From positions 62,001 to 126,000 of the forward strand of contig JACOUS010000030.1 in NCBI GenBank assembly GCA_016177735.1: a stretch of DNA of 64,000 nucleotides, given 5' to 3'. The notes beneath the pieces were generated by a model that saw only the letters and a program-made list of their open reading frames with translations, searched no databases and had not been told where the DNA came from. Of this stretch, positions 1 through 9,073 are shown piece after piece; the stretch's first letter is position 1; each line of letters starts with the position of its first letter. Both the position numbers and the translations under genes were made by a program. This stretch comes from Ignavibacteriales bacterium. Lineage in GTDB: Bacteria > Bacteroidota > Ignavibacteria > Ignavibacteriales > Melioribacteraceae.

Positions 1-234
1 AAAGTTTGGATCAGAATTTTCCCTGATAAACCGGTTACTAAAAAACCTCTTGAAACAAGAATGGGTAAAGGAAAAGGAGCGCCGGAATTTTGGGTTGCTG
101 TTGTTCTGCCCGGTAGAATTATGTTCGAAGTTGGCGGCGTTGATAAAACAACTGCGCTCGAAGCATTAAAGCTCGCTTCGCACAAATTACCTATTAAAAC
201 AAAAGCTGTTCAAAGACCCGATTACGAATCATAA
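1..234 (+). CDS. rplP: 50S ribosomal protein L16, C-terminal part
   Basis: The frame is open from the first base and stops with TAA at 232-234, leaving 77 visible residues. They match the C-terminal half of ribosomal protein L16 of the large subunit: the glycine-rich [15 protein letters not shown] segment and the [14 protein letters not shown] end are characteristic. The start lies outside the window, so the truncation is only an edge effect. rpmC follows after 14 bases, which is the usual S10/spc gene order. Confidence 0.95.
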   Translation, partial: KVWIRIFPDKPVTKKPLETRMGKGKGAPEFWVAVVLPGRIMFEVGGVDKTTALEALKLASHKLPIKTKAVQRPDYES

Positions 235-248
235 AAGGATCTGCCGAA

Positions 249-467
249 ATGAAGATATTTGAAATTCGTGAAATGTCCACAGATGAAATCAAGAAAAGAA
301 TTGTAGAAGATCAAAAAAATCTTGTGGATTTAAGATTTCAACAAGAATTAAAAAACCTAACTAACACTGCAAAACTGTATCTCGTTAGAAGAGATATCGC
401 AAGAATGAAAACAATTCTTAAAGAACGCGAGATTCAGGAAGCAAAGAATCAAAAGGCAAATAAATAA
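249..467 (+). CDS. rpmC: 50S ribosomal protein L29
   Basis: A 72-residue protein of normal L29 length, with the family pattern of a short N-terminal helix ([12 protein letters not shown]) followed by a long basic helix containing [10 protein letters not shown] and [12 protein letters not shown]29 sits near the peptide exit tunnel of the large subunit. It lies between rplP and rpsQ as in most bacteria, 17 bases ahead of rpsQ, and is clearly co-transcribed. Confidence 0.96.
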   Translation: MKIFEIREMSTDEIKKRIVEDQKNLVDLRFQQELKNLTNTAKLYLVRRDIARMKTILKEREIQEAKNQKANK

Positions 468-484
468 GGAGCAATTGTTTTTCC

Positions 485-742
485 ATGCAGACAAGAAATT
501 TAAGAAAAGTTAGGGTCGGTACGGTAGTTAGCAATAAAATGAAAAAAAGTATAATTGTTGCAATTGAAAGACGTGTTGCGCACCCAATCTATAAAAAATA
601 TTTTAAGAAGACTACAAAGCTGATGGCGCATGATGAAGACAATCAGTGCGGATTGGGAGACGTTGTAAAAATTATGGAAACACGTCCGTTGAGCAAAAGA
701 AAAAAATGGCGCTTGGTTGAAATAGTAGAAAAAGCCAAGTAA
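485..742 (+). CDS. rpsQ: 30S ribosomal protein S17
   Basis: An 85-residue OB-fold protein that binds 16S rRNA. The segments [38 protein letters not shown] and the [23 protein letters not shown] end are textbook S17. It starts with ATG after a GGAG element 12-15 bases upstream and is followed by rplN after 25 bases. Confidence 0.97.
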   Translation: MQTRNLRKVRVGTVVSNKMKKSIIVAIERRVAHPIYKKYFKKTTKLMAHDEDNQCGLGDVVKIMETRPLSKRKKWRLVEIVEKAK

Positions 743-767
743 AAAGTTTGACGAGGAGCTGTTAATC

Positions 768-1136
768 ATGATACAAGAAGAAACAAATTTAGTCGTTGCG
801 GATAATTCGGGTGCCAAAAAAGTACGCTGCATCCGCGTACTTGGCGGAAGCAACAGACGCTATGCAAGTGTTGGAGATATAATTGTTGTTAGCGTTAAAA
901 CAGCAATACCCGGCGGCGGCGTTAAAAAAGGTGAAGTTTCGAGAGCTGTTATTGTGAGAACTAAAAAAGAAGTTAGACGCAACGATGGTTCGTATATCCG
1001 CTTCGATGAAAACGCGGCTGTTCTTTTGAATAATCAAGGTGAACCGAGAGGTACTCGTATCTTCGGTCCAGTTGCAAGAGAACTTAGAGATAAAAAATTC
1101 ATGAAAATTATTTCTCTGGCTCCAGAGGTTCTATAA
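768..1136 (+). CDS. rplN: 50S ribosomal protein L14
   Basis: A 122-residue protein of exactly the usual L14 length. The N-terminus [17 protein letters not shown], the central [10 protein letters not shown] and the terminal [10 protein letters not shown] are conserved family signatures. L14 forms part of the subunit interface. An AGGAG ribosome binding site precedes the ATG, and rplX follows 10 bases downstream. Confidence 0.98.
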   Translation: MIQEETNLVVADNSGAKKVRCIRVLGGSNRRYASVGDIIVVSVKTAIPGGGVKKGEVSRAVIVRTKKEVRRNDGSYIRFDENAAVLLNNQGEPRGTRIFGPVARELRDKKFMKIISLAPEVL

Positions 1137-1146
1137 GAGGATTGAA

Positions 1147-1473
1147 ATGAAGATTAAAAAGAACGATACAGTTAAAGTTATTGCCGGAAACTCAAAAGGA
1201 AAAACCGGAAAAGTTCTAAAAATTTTTAAGGCAGAAAGCAGAGTAATTGTTGAAGGTGTTAACCTTCGCAAGCGCCACACAAAGCCGAATCAGAAAAATC
1301 CGCAAGGCGGAATTTTGGAAAAGGAAGCTCCGATTCATATTTCCAATGTTATGATTCTTGACCCGAAAACTAACGAAGCTACGAGAATCGGTGCAAAAAT
1401 TATTATCGATGATAAATCCGGTAAAAAGAAAAGTGTAAGAGTAAGCAAAGTAAGCGGCGAAATGCTTGCATAA
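1147..1473 (+). CDS. rplX: 50S ribosomal protein L24
   Basis: A 108-residue protein with the KOW motif near the N-terminus ([20 protein letters not shown]) followed by [17 protein letters not shown], the typical rRNA-contacting stretch. L24 is an assembly initiator of the large subunit. An AGAGGA element lies just before the ATG. The gene is in its standard place between rplN and rplE. Confidence 0.97.
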   Translation: MKIKKNDTVKVIAGNSKGKTGKVLKIFKAESRVIVEGVNLRKRHTKPNQKNPQGGILEKEAPIHISNVMILDPKTNEATRIGAKIIIDDKSGKKKSVRVSKVSGEMLA

Positions 1474-1494
1474 AATTAAGGACGCATAATTACG

Positions 1495-2142
1495 ATGGCA
1501 AAGCAAAAAGAACAACAACCAAAAGAACAAAAAGAAAAGAAAGCCAAAGCTGTTGAAGAACCAAAGCCAAAAGTTGCTGAAGAAAAAATTCCGGCGCGGC
1601 TCAAAGAAAAGTATATTAAAGAAATTGTTCCAAAACTTAAAGAACAATTCTCTTATAAAAGTGTAATGCAAGTTCCAAAACTCGATAGGATTGTAGTTAA
1701 TATGGGTGTTGGAGCGGCTGTTCAAGATCCGAAAATTTTGGAAGAAGCTGTTAAAGATATTGAAACAATCACTGGTCAAAAAGCTTCTATTAGAATAGCA
1801 AAGAAATCGATCTCGAATTTCAAACTTCGCGAAGGAATGAAGATTGGTGCAAAAGTTACTTTGAGAAGAGAAAACATGTACGAATTTTTAGACCGCTTTA
1901 TTTCGATTGCACTGCCGAGAGTTAGAGATTTTAGAGGCGTATCGGATAAATCGTTCGACGGAAGAGGAAACTATACACTCGGTTTGAAAGAGCAGATTAT
2001 TTTCCCTGAAATTAACACTGACAAAGTGACAAAAATTTTGGGAATGGATATAACGTTTGTTACTACTGCTATAAGTGATAAAGAAGCTTACGAATTGTTG
2101 GCGGCATTCGGTTTGCCGTTCAGAAAAAAAGAAATTAATTAA
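1495..2142 (+). CDS. rplE: 50S ribosomal protein L5 with charged N-terminal extension
   Basis: A 215-residue protein whose residues from about 37 onward are ordinary L5: [70 protein letters not shown] and [16 protein letters not shown]5 binds 5S rRNA and contacts the P-site tRNA. The first 35 or so residues are a Lys/Glu/Pro/Ala-rich low-complexity stretch absent from standard L5 of about 180 residues. The ATG at 1495 has an AGGA element upstream and no later Met precedes the conserved core, so the extension is probably real. Confidence 0.95.
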   Translation: MAKQKEQQPKEQKEKKAKAVEEPKPKVAEEKIPARLKEKYIKEIVPKLKEQFSYKSVMQVPKLDRIVVNMGVGAAVQDPKILEEAVKDIETITGQKASIRIAKKSISNFKLREGMKIGAKVTLRRENMYEFLDRFISIALPRVRDFRGVSDKSFDGRGNYTLGLKEQIIFPEINTDKVTKILGMDITFVTTAISDKEAYELLAAFGLPFRKKEIN

Positions 2143-2152
2143 AAGGTAGGTC

Positions 2153-2422
2153 ATGGCAAGAAAAAGCTTACTCGCAAGGGAAATTAAAAAAGCCAGATTG
2201 TACAAAAAATTTGAAGCCAAGAGAAAAGAATTAAAAGAAAAAGGTGATTACGAAGCTTTGCAGCAGCTGCCGAGAAATTCTGCACTAGTGCGTCAGCATA
2301 ATAGATGTCAAATTTCAGGCAGACCAAGGGGATACTACAGAAAATTCGGAATCTCCCGTTTAGTTTTAAGAGAAATGGCTTTACGCGGTGAAATACCCGG
2401 TGTAAAGAAATCAAGTTGGTAA
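2153..2422 (+). CDS. rpsN: 30S ribosomal protein S14, zinc-free type
   Basis: An 89-residue S14. The C-terminal part [20 protein letters not shown] and [18 protein letters not shown] is diagnostic. Only one cysteine is present, so the four-cysteine zinc site of the short S14 form is missing and this is the longer zinc-free type. It starts 10 bases after rplE with an AGGT element, and rpsH follows after 18 bases. Confidence 0.96.
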   Translation: MARKSLLAREIKKARLYKKFEAKRKELKEKGDYEALQQLPRNSALVRQHNRCQISGRPRGYYRKFGISRLVLREMALRGEIPGVKKSSW

Positions 2423-2440
2423 TAAGAGGAGAATAAGTAA

Positions 2441-2836
2441 ATGCCAGTAACCGATCCGATTGCAGATTTTTTAACCAGAGTAAGAAATGCAGTTAAAGCC
2501 AGAAAAAAAATTGTAAATATTCCTTCTTCCAAAACAAAAATTAATCTGGCTGAAATATTAAAAGCGAATCATTTTATCAAAGATTACAATGTTGTTGAAG
2601 ACAACAAGCAGAATGTTTTAAGAGTCCACTTAAAATATATTAACGGCACCCCTTCAATCAGCGGATTGAAAAGAATAAGCACGCCGGGTCTTCATCAATA
2701 TGTAGGAAAAGATAAACTTCCGAAAGTATTGAATGGTTTGGGCATAGCAGTTATTTCAACACCGAAGGGTTTATTGACCGATAAACAAGCTAAAAAAGAA
2801 TCAGTTGGCGGCGAAGTAATCTGCCACGTTTGGTAA
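2441..2836 (+). CDS. rpsH: 30S ribosomal protein S8
   Basis: A 131-residue protein of normal S8 length. The start [17 protein letters not shown], the middle [15 protein letters not shown] and the C-terminal [20 protein letters not shown] with GGEVICHVW match the family throughout. S8 binds the central domain of 16S rRNA and in many bacteria represses the spc operon by binding its mRNA; no such structure was assigned here. AGAGGAG precedes the ATG. Confidence 0.97.
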   Translation: MPVTDPIADFLTRVRNAVKARKKIVNIPSSKTKINLAEILKANHFIKDYNVVEDNKQNVLRVHLKYINGTPSISGLKRISTPGLHQYVGKDKLPKVLNGLGIAVISTPKGLLTDKQAKKESVGGEVICHVW

Positions 2837-2859
2837 AAATTTTTGAATGAGGTTATAAA

Positions 2860-3396
2860 GTGTCTCGTATAGGTAAAAAACCGATACAAATTAAAGATGT
2901 TACCGTTACTAAAACTGACGGAACAATAAAAGTAAAAGGCAAACTCGGCGAACTGAGCATGAAAGTTCATCCGAACATCACTGTTGATGTTACCAATGAT
3001 GAAATAATTGTTACACGTCCGGATGATTCCAAAGAGAACAGATCACTCCACGGTTTAACAAGGGCTTTGCTTAATAACATTGTTAAAGGTGTTACGGAAG
3101 GTTACATCAAAACTTTGGATATTGTTGGAGTGGGCTATAAAGCGGAATTAAAAGGCGAAGCAATACTTTTCAGTTTGGGCTATTCGCATCCGATCTACTT
3201 CATGGCTCCGGCTGGAATTAAATTCGAAGTGCCGGTACCGACTCAAGTAAAAATATCCGGCAGCGATAAAGAATTGGTTGGATTGATTGCCGCAAAAATC
3301 AGATCATTAAAGAAACCTGAACCGTACAAAGGCAAAGGTATTAAATACTCCAACGAAGTTATAGTCCGCAAAGCTGGTAAGACAGCCGGTAAATAA
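2860..3396 (+). CDS. rplF: 50S ribosomal protein L6 (GTG start)
   Basis: A 178-residue L6 with its two similar domains: [11 protein letters not shown] at the start and, in the second half, the signature [27 protein letters not shown]6 lies at the base of the stalk near the GTPase centre. Translation begins at GTG (2860-2862) behind a GAGGT element. No in-frame ATG would preserve the conserved first residues. Confidence 0.97.
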   Translation: MSRIGKKPIQIKDVTVTKTDGTIKVKGKLGELSMKVHPNITVDVTNDEIIVTRPDDSKENRSLHGLTRALLNNIVKGVTEGYIKTLDIVGVGYKAELKGEAILFSLGYSHPIYFMAPAGIKFEVPVPTQVKISGSDKELVGLIAAKIRSLKKPEPYKGKGIKYSNEVIVRKAGKTAGK

Positions 3397-3413
3397 TTAG
3401 GAGATTAGATAAA

Positions 3414-3779
3414 ATGTTTTTGAAGGATAATAAAAGAAGAATTCGTAAGAAAGCAAGAGTAAGAAAAAAAATTTCCGGCACTCTGGAAAGACCGAGATTC
3501 AGTGTGTTCAAAAGTTTGGATCATATCTATGCACAATTGATAGATGATACAAAGGGAGTAACTTTAGCATCGGCATCAACAAAATCGAAAGAACTTGCCG
3601 AAGAACTGAAGAACGCCAAAGGAAAAACTTCTAAAAGTACATTAGTAGGAAAATTGCTTGCTAAGATTGCAGTAGAAAAAGGAATTACTTCAGTAGTATT
3701 TGATAGAAACGGTTACACATTTCATGGTCGCATTAAAGCTGTAGCCGATGGCGCCCGCGAAGGCGGACTTAAATTTTAA
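3414..3779 (+). CDS. rplR: 50S ribosomal protein L18
   Basis: A 121-residue protein that binds 5S rRNA. The N-terminal basic stretch ([15 protein letters not shown]), [20 protein letters not shown] and the terminal [20 protein letters not shown] with REGGLKF are the L18 pattern. AGGAG precedes the ATG. Unusually, the next feature on the strand is a tRNA gene rather than rpsE. Confidence 0.97.
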   Translation: MFLKDNKRRIRKKARVRKKISGTLERPRFSVFKSLDHIYAQLIDDTKGVTLASASTKSKELAEELKNAKGKTSKSTLVGKLLAKIAVEKGITSVVFDRNGYTFHGRIKAVADGAREGGLKF

Positions 3780-3798
3780 TCCCTAAAGGGGACGGTAT

Positions 3799-3872
3799 TG
3801 CCGGGTCGTCTAATGGCAGGACAGCGGCCTTTGGAGCCGTATGTGGAGGTTCGAATCCTCCCCCGGCAGCCA
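3799..3872 (+). tRNA. tRNA-Gln (anticodon TTG)
   Basis: A full cloverleaf can be folded. The acceptor stem is TGCCGGG with CCCGGCA, the D stem is GTCT with GGAC, the anticodon stem is GCGGC with GCCGT, and the T arm GGAGG-TTCGAAT-CCTCC is standard. The anticodon loop is CTTTGGA, giving TTG for CAA glutamine codons. The discriminator G and a genomic CCA end the gene at 3872. It stands inside the ribosomal operon between rplR and rpsE on the same strand, so it is probably co-transcribed and cut out of the mRNA. Confidence 0.95.
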
Positions 3873-3910
3873 AAAAAATTCTGAGAAGATTGAAACATAG
3901 GAGTTAAAAA

Positions 3911-4423
3911 TTGAATTTCAAGCACAAAAAAGTATCGGGTTTAGAGAACTTAAAAGAAAAAATCGTTCACATTAATAGAGTTGCCAAAGTTGTTAAAGGC
4001 GGTAGAAGATTCAGCTTTAACGCTATTGTTGTTGTTGGCGATGGTAACGGTCACGTTGGTGTCGGACTCGGTAAAGCTAACGAAGTAACTGATGCAATCT
4101 CTAAAGGTATTGACGATGCAAAGAAAAATGTTTTCAGAGTTCCGGTTGTAAAAGGAACAGTTCCGCATCCGATAATCGGTAAATTTGGAGCCGGACAAGT
4201 ATTATTGAAACCGGCAACACCCGGTACTGGTCTTATAGCCGGCGGCGGTGTTCGTGCAGTGTTGGAAGCCGCGGGTGTTCAGGATGTTTTAACAAAATCA
4301 CTCGGTTCTTCCAATCCGCATAATCAAGTTAAAGCAACTTTAAATGCTTTGTTAAATCTTGTTGATGCAAGAACGGTGGCATCAAAACGCGGTATCAGTG
4401 TTACCGAGTTGTTCAATCTGTAA
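3911..4423 (+). CDS. rpsE: 30S ribosomal protein S5 (TTG start)
   Basis: A 170-residue S5. The [20 protein letters not shown] double-stranded RNA binding start, [20 protein letters not shown], and the second-domain signature [20 protein letters not shown] are unmistakable. S5 acts in decoding fidelity and mRNA unwinding. The first possible start is TTG at 3911 with TAGGAG about 7 bases upstream; no in-frame ATG precedes the conserved core. A tRNA-Gln lies directly upstream. Confidence 0.96.
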   Translation: MNFKHKKVSGLENLKEKIVHINRVAKVVKGGRRFSFNAIVVVGDGNGHVGVGLGKANEVTDAISKGIDDAKKNVFRVPVVKGTVPHPIIGKFGAGQVLLKPATPGTGLIAGGGVRAVLEAAGVQDVLTKSLGSSNPHNQVKATLNALLNLVDARTVASKRGISVTELFNL

Positions 4424-4435
4424 GAAGAGGATGAA

Positions 4436-4624
4436 ATGACTAAGAAATTAAAAATTACCCAAACCGGAAGTGTTATAGATCGTCCTTTAAGACAAAAATT
4501 AACTATAAAAGCGTTAGGCTTGGGCAGACCCAATTATCAAACAATTCATAACGATACTCCTCAAATAAGAGGGATGGTAAGAAAAGTATCGCATCTCGTA
4601 AAAGTTGAAGAAATAGAAGCATAG
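4436..4624 (+). CDS. rpmD: 50S ribosomal protein L30
   Basis: A 62-residue protein of normal L30 size: KKLKITQTGSVIDRPLRQK, then ALGLGRPNYQTIHNDTPQIRGMV and a terminal HLVKVEEIEA. L30 is a small large-subunit protein found between rpsE and rplO in most bacteria, as here. AAGAGGATG places the ribosome binding site close to the ATG. Confidence 0.96.
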   Translation: MTKKLKITQTGSVIDRPLRQKLTIKALGLGRPNYQTIHNDTPQIRGMVRKVSHLVKVEEIEA

Positions 4625-4632
4625 GGTGGTCA

Positions 4633-5097
4633 ATGGATATTTTAAGTAATTTAAAACCGGCAAAAGGCGCAAATAAAAAAGTAAAAAGAATAGGACGCGG
4701 AGAAGGCTCCGGTCACGGCGGAACAGCCACACGCGGTATGAACGGTCAGCGTTCACGCGCCGGCGCAAAATACAGAAGCTGGTTTGAAGGCGGACAGATG
4801 CCGCTTCAAAGACGTGTGCCCAAGAGAGGTTTCCACAGCCCGTTCAGAGTTGAATACCAGGTTGTTAATCTTGGCGCATTACAAAAATTGGTAGATAATA
4901 AAAAAGTTGATGACGGTGTCATCAATGCAGCATCTCTTTACAAGAATGGTGTTATTTCAAAATCATCAGCTCCGTATAAAGTTTTGGGTGCCGGTGAATT
5001 GAAAGCAAAAATAAATGTGGAAGCCCATGCATTCAGTGCTTCTGCAAAAGAAAAAATAGAATCACTTGGCGGAACCATAAAAGAGATAAAAGTTTAA
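4633..5097 (+). CDS. rplO: 50S ribosomal protein L15
   Basis: A 154-residue L15 with the glycine/arginine-rich N-terminal rRNA-binding tail (RIGRGEGSGHGGTATRGMNGQRSRAGAK) and the WFEGGQMPLQRRVPKRGF signature. L15 stabilises the large subunit interior. Its TAA stop overlaps the secY start by one base (TAATG), which implies translational coupling to the translocase gene. Confidence 0.97.
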   Translation: MDILSNLKPAKGANKKVKRIGRGEGSGHGGTATRGMNGQRSRAGAKYRSWFEGGQMPLQRRVPKRGFHSPFRVEYQVVNLGALQKLVDNKKVDDGVINAASLYKNGVISKSSAPYKVLGAGELKAKINVEAHAFSASAKEKIESLGGTIKEIKV

Positions 5098-6434
5098 TGG
5101 CTACTATTCAAGAAACTTTCCGTAATATTTTTAAAATTCATGAATTACGGCAGAGAATACTTTACACTATAGCTCTGCTAATAATTGTTCGCATCGGCTC
5201 ACATATTACATTACCGGGAATTGATTCACACTTGCTCAATTCTGCAATGGCGAACAGTACATCCGATAATTTATTTGGTTTGTACGATCTTTTTGTGGGC
5301 GGCGCTTTTAAAAATGCCGCGCTCTTTGCACTTGGAATTATGCCTTATATTTCGGCATCAATTGTTCTTCAGCTTGCCGGTGCTGTTGTTCCCTATATTC
5401 AAAAATTACAGCGCGAAGGTGAAGAAGGAAGAAAGAAAATTAATCAATGGACCAGATACGGTACAGTGATTGTTTCTACTTTCCAGGCTTGGGGTGTTAC
5501 AATCCACTTAAGAAATATTCAGTATAACAATATGCCGATTGTGCCGGAGGCTGTTGGAGGTTTCGGATGGTCGGTATCGGCAGTTATTTTCTTGGTTGCC
5601 GGCACAATGTTCATTATGTGGATGGGCGAGCAGATTACCGAAAAAGGAATCGGCAACGGAATTTCATTGATCATCTTTATCGGTATCATTGATCGTTTTC
5701 CGTTCGCAATACTTGATGAATACAGATTAATAGCCGCCGGTCAAAGAAATCTTGTTATTGAAATTGTGATTATAGCTTTCATGGTTCTTGTTATTGCCGG
5801 TGTTGTTTTGGTTACACAAGGTACAAGAAGAATTCCGGTTCAGTATGCTAAAAGAGTTGTAGGAAGAAAAGTTTACGGCGGTGTTACTCAATATATTCCT
5901 TTGCGTGTTAATACAGCGGGTGTTATGCCGATAATTTTTGCTCAATCAATTATGTTTATTCCGAGTACTTTATTATCGTTCTTCCCGAACAACGAATTTA
6001 TTGCTTCTATTTCAGGATACTTTACTTATCAATCGTTAACGTATGCTTTTATTTATGCAATCATGATTATCTTCTTTACATATTTTTATACTGCAATTGC
6101 ATTCAATCCGCAAGACGTTGCAGAAACAATGAAGAAACAAGGCGGATTTATTCCGGGTATTCGTCCGGGAAAACAAACTGCGGATTTTATTGATAACATT
6201 TTAACGAAGATTACTTTACCGGGTTCGGTATTTCTTGCAATCATTGCAATTCTTCCAACATTCGTATCAAAGTTTGGTGTCTCAGGAAGTTTTGCATCGT
6301 TCTTCGGCGGAACAAGTTTGTTGATTGTCGTGGGCGTTGCGCTCGATACTTTGCAGCAGATAGAATCGCATTTGTTGATGAGACATTATGATGGTTTCAT
6401 GAAATCCGGCAAAATCAAAGGCAGAAAATTCTAA
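5097..6434 (+). CDS. secY: Protein translocase subunit SecY
   Basis: A 445-residue polytopic membrane protein, the channel of the Sec translocon, with about ten hydrophobic helices. Recognisable parts are the plug-region helices, MPYISASIVLQL, the EQITEKGIGNGISLIIF loop, RRIPVQYAKRVVGRK in the cytosolic C4 loop, and FNPQDVAETMKKQGGFIPGI before the last helices. Its ATG overlaps the rplO stop by one base, and map follows after 29 bases, the usual spc operon end. Confidence 0.97.
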   Translation: MATIQETFRNIFKIHELRQRILYTIALLIIVRIGSHITLPGIDSHLLNSAMANSTSDNLFGLYDLFVGGAFKNAALFALGIMPYISASIVLQLAGAVVPYIQKLQREGEEGRKKINQWTRYGTVIVSTFQAWGVTIHLRNIQYNNMPIVPEAVGGFGWSVSAVIFLVAGTMFIMWMGEQITEKGIGNGISLIIFIGIIDRFPFAILDEYRLIAAGQRNLVIEIVIIAFMVLVIAGVVLVTQGTRRIPVQYAKRVVGRKVYGGVTQYIPLRVNTAGVMPIIFAQSIMFIPSTLLSFFPNNEFIASISGYFTYQSLTYAFIYAIMIIFFTYFYTAIAFNPQDVAETMKKQGGFIPGIRPGKQTADFIDNILTKITLPGSVFLAIIAILPTFVSKFGVSGSFASFFGGTSLLIVVGVALDTLQQIESHLLMRHYDGFMKSGKIKGRKF

Positions 6435-6463
6435 TTTAATTATAAGAGCAGACAGCTTAAGTA

Positions 6464-7225
6464 GTGATTTTCATAAAGACAAAAAGAGAGATTGATTATA
6501 TAAGGGAAAGCTGTCGTATTGTTGCAGAGACATTACAATTACTGAAGCGTTACGCAAAAGTTGGCGTAACGACACTTGAACTCGATAAGATTGCCGAAGA
6601 TTATATCTTAAGCAATAATGCACGGGCGGCGTTCAAAGGATATTCGCAAGCCGGTTCGTTCGATTTTCCGGGTTCAATTTGTTCTTCAATTGATGACGAA
6701 GTCGTTCACGGTATTCCCGGGAACAGAAAACTTAAAGAAGGCGAAATACTTTCCATTGATGTAGGCGTCGAAAAAAATAAATATTTCGGCGATGCCGCTC
6801 TTTCTGTAGCTATCGGAAATATTTCCGAAGAAAAAAGAAAGTTGATGGAAATAACCGAAAGGTCGTTGCATCTTGGGATTGAACAAGCTGTTGAAAAGAA
6901 TAGACTTGGTGATGTGGCGAATGCAATTCAAACGGAAGTTGAAAGTTTCGGGTTTTCTGTTGTGCGGGACCTTTGCGGGCACGGAGTAGGAAAATATTTG
7001 CACGAAGATCCTCAAATTCCAAACTACGGCAGAAAAAGTACCGGTGCAGTAATTAAAAACGGAATGACGCTTGCGATTGAACCTATGATAAACATGGGCG
7101 TATATAAAGTTACAATTGATGACGACGGATGGACAGTTAGAACAGCAGACGGAATGCCATCCGCGCACTTTGAACATACAATTGCAATTATAGACGGTAA
7201 ACCGGAAATATTAACAAAGTGTTGA
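6464..7225 (+). CDS. map: Methionine aminopeptidase type I
   Basis: A 253-residue cytoplasmic metalloprotease that removes the initiator methionine. The five metal ligands are visible: the Asp in SIDVGVE, the Asp in YFGDAALS, the His in CGHGVGKYLHEDP, the Glu in AIEPMINMG and the Glu in HFEHTIAI. There is no N-terminal zinc-finger extension, so it is the short bacterial form. The start is GTG at 6464 with only a weak upstream purine stretch, since the conserved FIKTKREIDYIRESC begins there. It leads into infA. Confidence 0.95.
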   Translation: MIFIKTKREIDYIRESCRIVAETLQLLKRYAKVGVTTLELDKIAEDYILSNNARAAFKGYSQAGSFDFPGSICSSIDDEVVHGIPGNRKLKEGEILSIDVGVEKNKYFGDAALSVAIGNISEEKRKLMEITERSLHLGIEQAVEKNRLGDVANAIQTEVESFGFSVVRDLCGHGVGKYLHEDPQIPNYGRKSTGAVIKNGMTLAIEPMINMGVYKVTIDDDGWTVRTADGMPSAHFEHTIAIIDGKPEILTKC

Positions 7226-7249
7226 TTCTCAAAAGGGAAAAATTTATAG

Positions 7250-7468
7250 ATGGCTAAACAAGGACCAATTAAAATCGACGGTGTGGTAAAGGAAACATTA
7301 CCAAATGCTCACTTCAGAGTAAAACTCGATAATGGTCATGAAGTTTTAGCTCATATTTCCGGAAAGATGAGAATGCACTTCATAAAAATTTTAGTGGGCG
7401 ATAAAGTTGCCATAGAACTTTCGCCGTACGATTTGAACAAAGGTAGAATTACATACAGATATAAATAA
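7250..7468 (+). CDS. infA: Translation initiation factor IF-1
   Basis: A 72-residue OB-fold protein of exact IF-1 length. [58 protein letters not shown] and TYRYK cover the family from end to end. IF-1 blocks the A site during initiation. It sits between map and rpmJ, the conserved arrangement. Confidence 0.97.
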   Translation: MAKQGPIKIDGVVKETLPNAHFRVKLDNGHEVLAHISGKMRMHFIKILVGDKVAIELSPYDLNKGRITYRYK

Positions 7469-7478
7469 CGGAGAAGCG

Positions 7479-7592
7479 ATGAAAGTTAGATCATCCGTAA
7501 GAAAAATGTGCGAGCATTGCAAGATAATAAAGCGCAAAGGGGTAGTAAGAGTTATCTGCAAAAATCCAAAACATAAACAAAGACAAGGTTAA
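7479..7592 (+). CDS. rpmJ: 50S ribosomal protein L36
   Basis: A short 37-residue gene, ATG at 7479 and TAA at 7590-7592, with GGAG just upstream. The protein starts [19 protein letters not shown] and ends [10 protein letters not shown]. The Cys11-Cys14-Cys27-His32 set is the zinc site of the classical L36 form. It lies between infA and rpsM, as expected. Confidence 0.97.
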   Translation: MKVRSSVRKMCEHCKIIKRKGVVRVICKNPKHKQRQG

Positions 7593-7610
7593 AACCAGGA
7601 GGAATAAGAT

Positions 7611-7994
7611 TTGGCTCGTATTGCCGGTATCGACTTACCAAAACAAAAAAAAGCATTTATCGGATTGACCTATATCTTTGGTATAGGACGCAAATCTGCA
7701 ATGGAAATTTTAACCAAAGCAAACGTTAACCCCGATAAAAAGATCAGCGAACTCACTGAAGAAGATATTGCAAAAATCCGTTCTGTAATGACCGCCGACT
7801 ATAAAGTGGAAGGCGCTTTAAGAAGTGAAGTTCAACAGAGCATTAAAAGATTAATGGATATTGGAAGCTACCGCGGCTTAAGACACAGAAGAGGTTTACC
7901 GGTTAGAGGCCAGCGCACAAAAACCAATTCGAGAACGCGTAAAGGAAAACGTAAAACTGTAGCCGGCAAGAAAAAAGTAGCGGCTAAGAAGTAA
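7611..7994 (+). CDS. rpsM: 30S ribosomal protein S13 (TTG start)
   Basis: A 127-residue S13: [20 protein letters not shown] with the helix-two-turns-helix region [13 protein letters not shown], then the [20 protein letters not shown] signature and a basic tail reaching the P-site tRNA. The start is TTG at 7611 behind an AGGAGGAA element, which fixes it firmly. The tail ends with a run of Lys and Ala. Confidence 0.97.
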   Translation: MARIAGIDLPKQKKAFIGLTYIFGIGRKSAMEILTKANVNPDKKISELTEEDIAKIRSVMTADYKVEGALRSEVQQSIKRLMDIGSYRGLRHRRGLPVRGQRTKTNSRTRKGKRKTVAGKKKVAAKK

Positions 7995-8016
7995 TAAATA
8001 ATCTTGAGGAGTAACA

Positions 8017-8403
8017 TTGGCTAAGGTTGTTAAAAAGACTAAAAAGAAAGTTCACGTTGATTCTGTTGGTGTTGCGCATATTAAGGCTTCATTCAACAAC
8101 GTGATAGTAACCATAACTGATATCTATGGAAATACAATTTCATGGTCGTCTGCCGGTAAAAACGGATTCAAAGGATCAAGAAAAAATACACCGTTTGCGG
8201 CTCAGGTTACCGCAGAAGCTGCCGCTAAAGAAGCGCATGATCTCGGCTTAAGAAAAATTGATGTATTTGTTAAAGGTCCCGGCGCCGGTAGAGAAGCGGC
8301 TGTTAGAGCATTAAGCGTTGCCGGTTTGGAAGTTTTATCTATTAAAGATACTACTCCGATTCCGCACAACGGCTGCAGACCGCCAAAACGTAGAAGAGTT
8401 TAA
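8017..8403 (+). CDS. rpsK: 30S ribosomal protein S11 (TTG start)
   Basis: A 128-residue S11. The segments [55 protein letters not shown] and the terminal [16 protein letters not shown] are the family hallmarks. S11 lines the mRNA exit region of the small subunit. The start is TTG at 8017 behind GAGGAG. It follows rpsM and precedes rpsD, as in most alpha operons. Confidence 0.97.
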   Translation: MAKVVKKTKKKVHVDSVGVAHIKASFNNVIVTITDIYGNTISWSSAGKNGFKGSRKNTPFAAQVTAEAAAKEAHDLGLRKIDVFVKGPGAGREAAVRALSVAGLEVLSIKDTTPIPHNGCRPPKRRRV

Positions 8404-8433
8404 TAACATTAATAAGAGGAATTAGAAAATAAC

Positions 8434-9045
8434 ATGGCTCGTAACAGAGAATCGATTGTAAAATTATCTCGTAAGTTAGGAATTCCTTTAACTCCTAAAG
8501 CAAGCAAATACATGGAACGCCGTCCCTACGGACCGGGTCAACATGGAAAAGGCAGACGTAGTAAAGTTTCAGAATACGGGCTCCAGTTGAAAGAAAAACA
8601 AAAAATGAAATACACATACGGAGTGCTGGAACGTCAATTCAGAAATTATTTTGAAAAAGCTCTCAGTATGAAAGGCAAAACCGGTGATAATCTTGTGAAA
8701 CTTCTTGAAAGACGCTTGGATAATGTTGTTTACCGTTTGGGTCTTGCGCCAACCCGCCGTACTGCTCGCCAGTTGGTAGTTCACGGTCACTTCAGGGTCA
8801 ATGAGGCAAAAGTTGATATACCCTCGTACTCGCTTTCGCCGGGTGATGTAATTTCTGTTCGTGAAAAGAGCCGTAAGCTTGATGTTATTCATAATTCTTT
8901 GAGACGTGTGAAAGATACTTCGTTGTACGGCTGGCTTGCTGTAGATAAAGCAGTATTATCAGGTACTTTTGTTAATGTTCCCGAAAGAGAAGAAGTACCG
9001 CTGAACATTAACGAACAACTTATCGTTGAATTATATTCTAAGTAA
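8434..9045 (+). CDS. rpsD: 30S ribosomal protein S4
   Basis: A 203-residue S4, an early 16S rRNA binder. It has the N-terminal ERRPYGPGQHGKGRRSKVSEYG stretch without zinc cysteines, then the S4 RNA-binding domain containing LERRLDNVVYRLGLAPTRR, ARQLVVHGHFRVN and SLSPGDVISVREKSRK. An AGAGGAA element lies 12 bases before the ATG. It is followed by rpoA, and S4 often autoregulates this operon. Confidence 0.97.
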   Translation: MARNRESIVKLSRKLGIPLTPKASKYMERRPYGPGQHGKGRRSKVSEYGLQLKEKQKMKYTYGVLERQFRNYFEKALSMKGKTGDNLVKLLERRLDNVVYRLGLAPTRRTARQLVVHGHFRVNEAKVDIPSYSLSPGDVISVREKSRKLDVIHNSLRRVKDTSLYGWLAVDKAVLSGTFVNVPEREEVPLNINEQLIVELYSK

Positions 9046-9073
9046 TTTTAAAATTTAATATAGAGGATACTAA

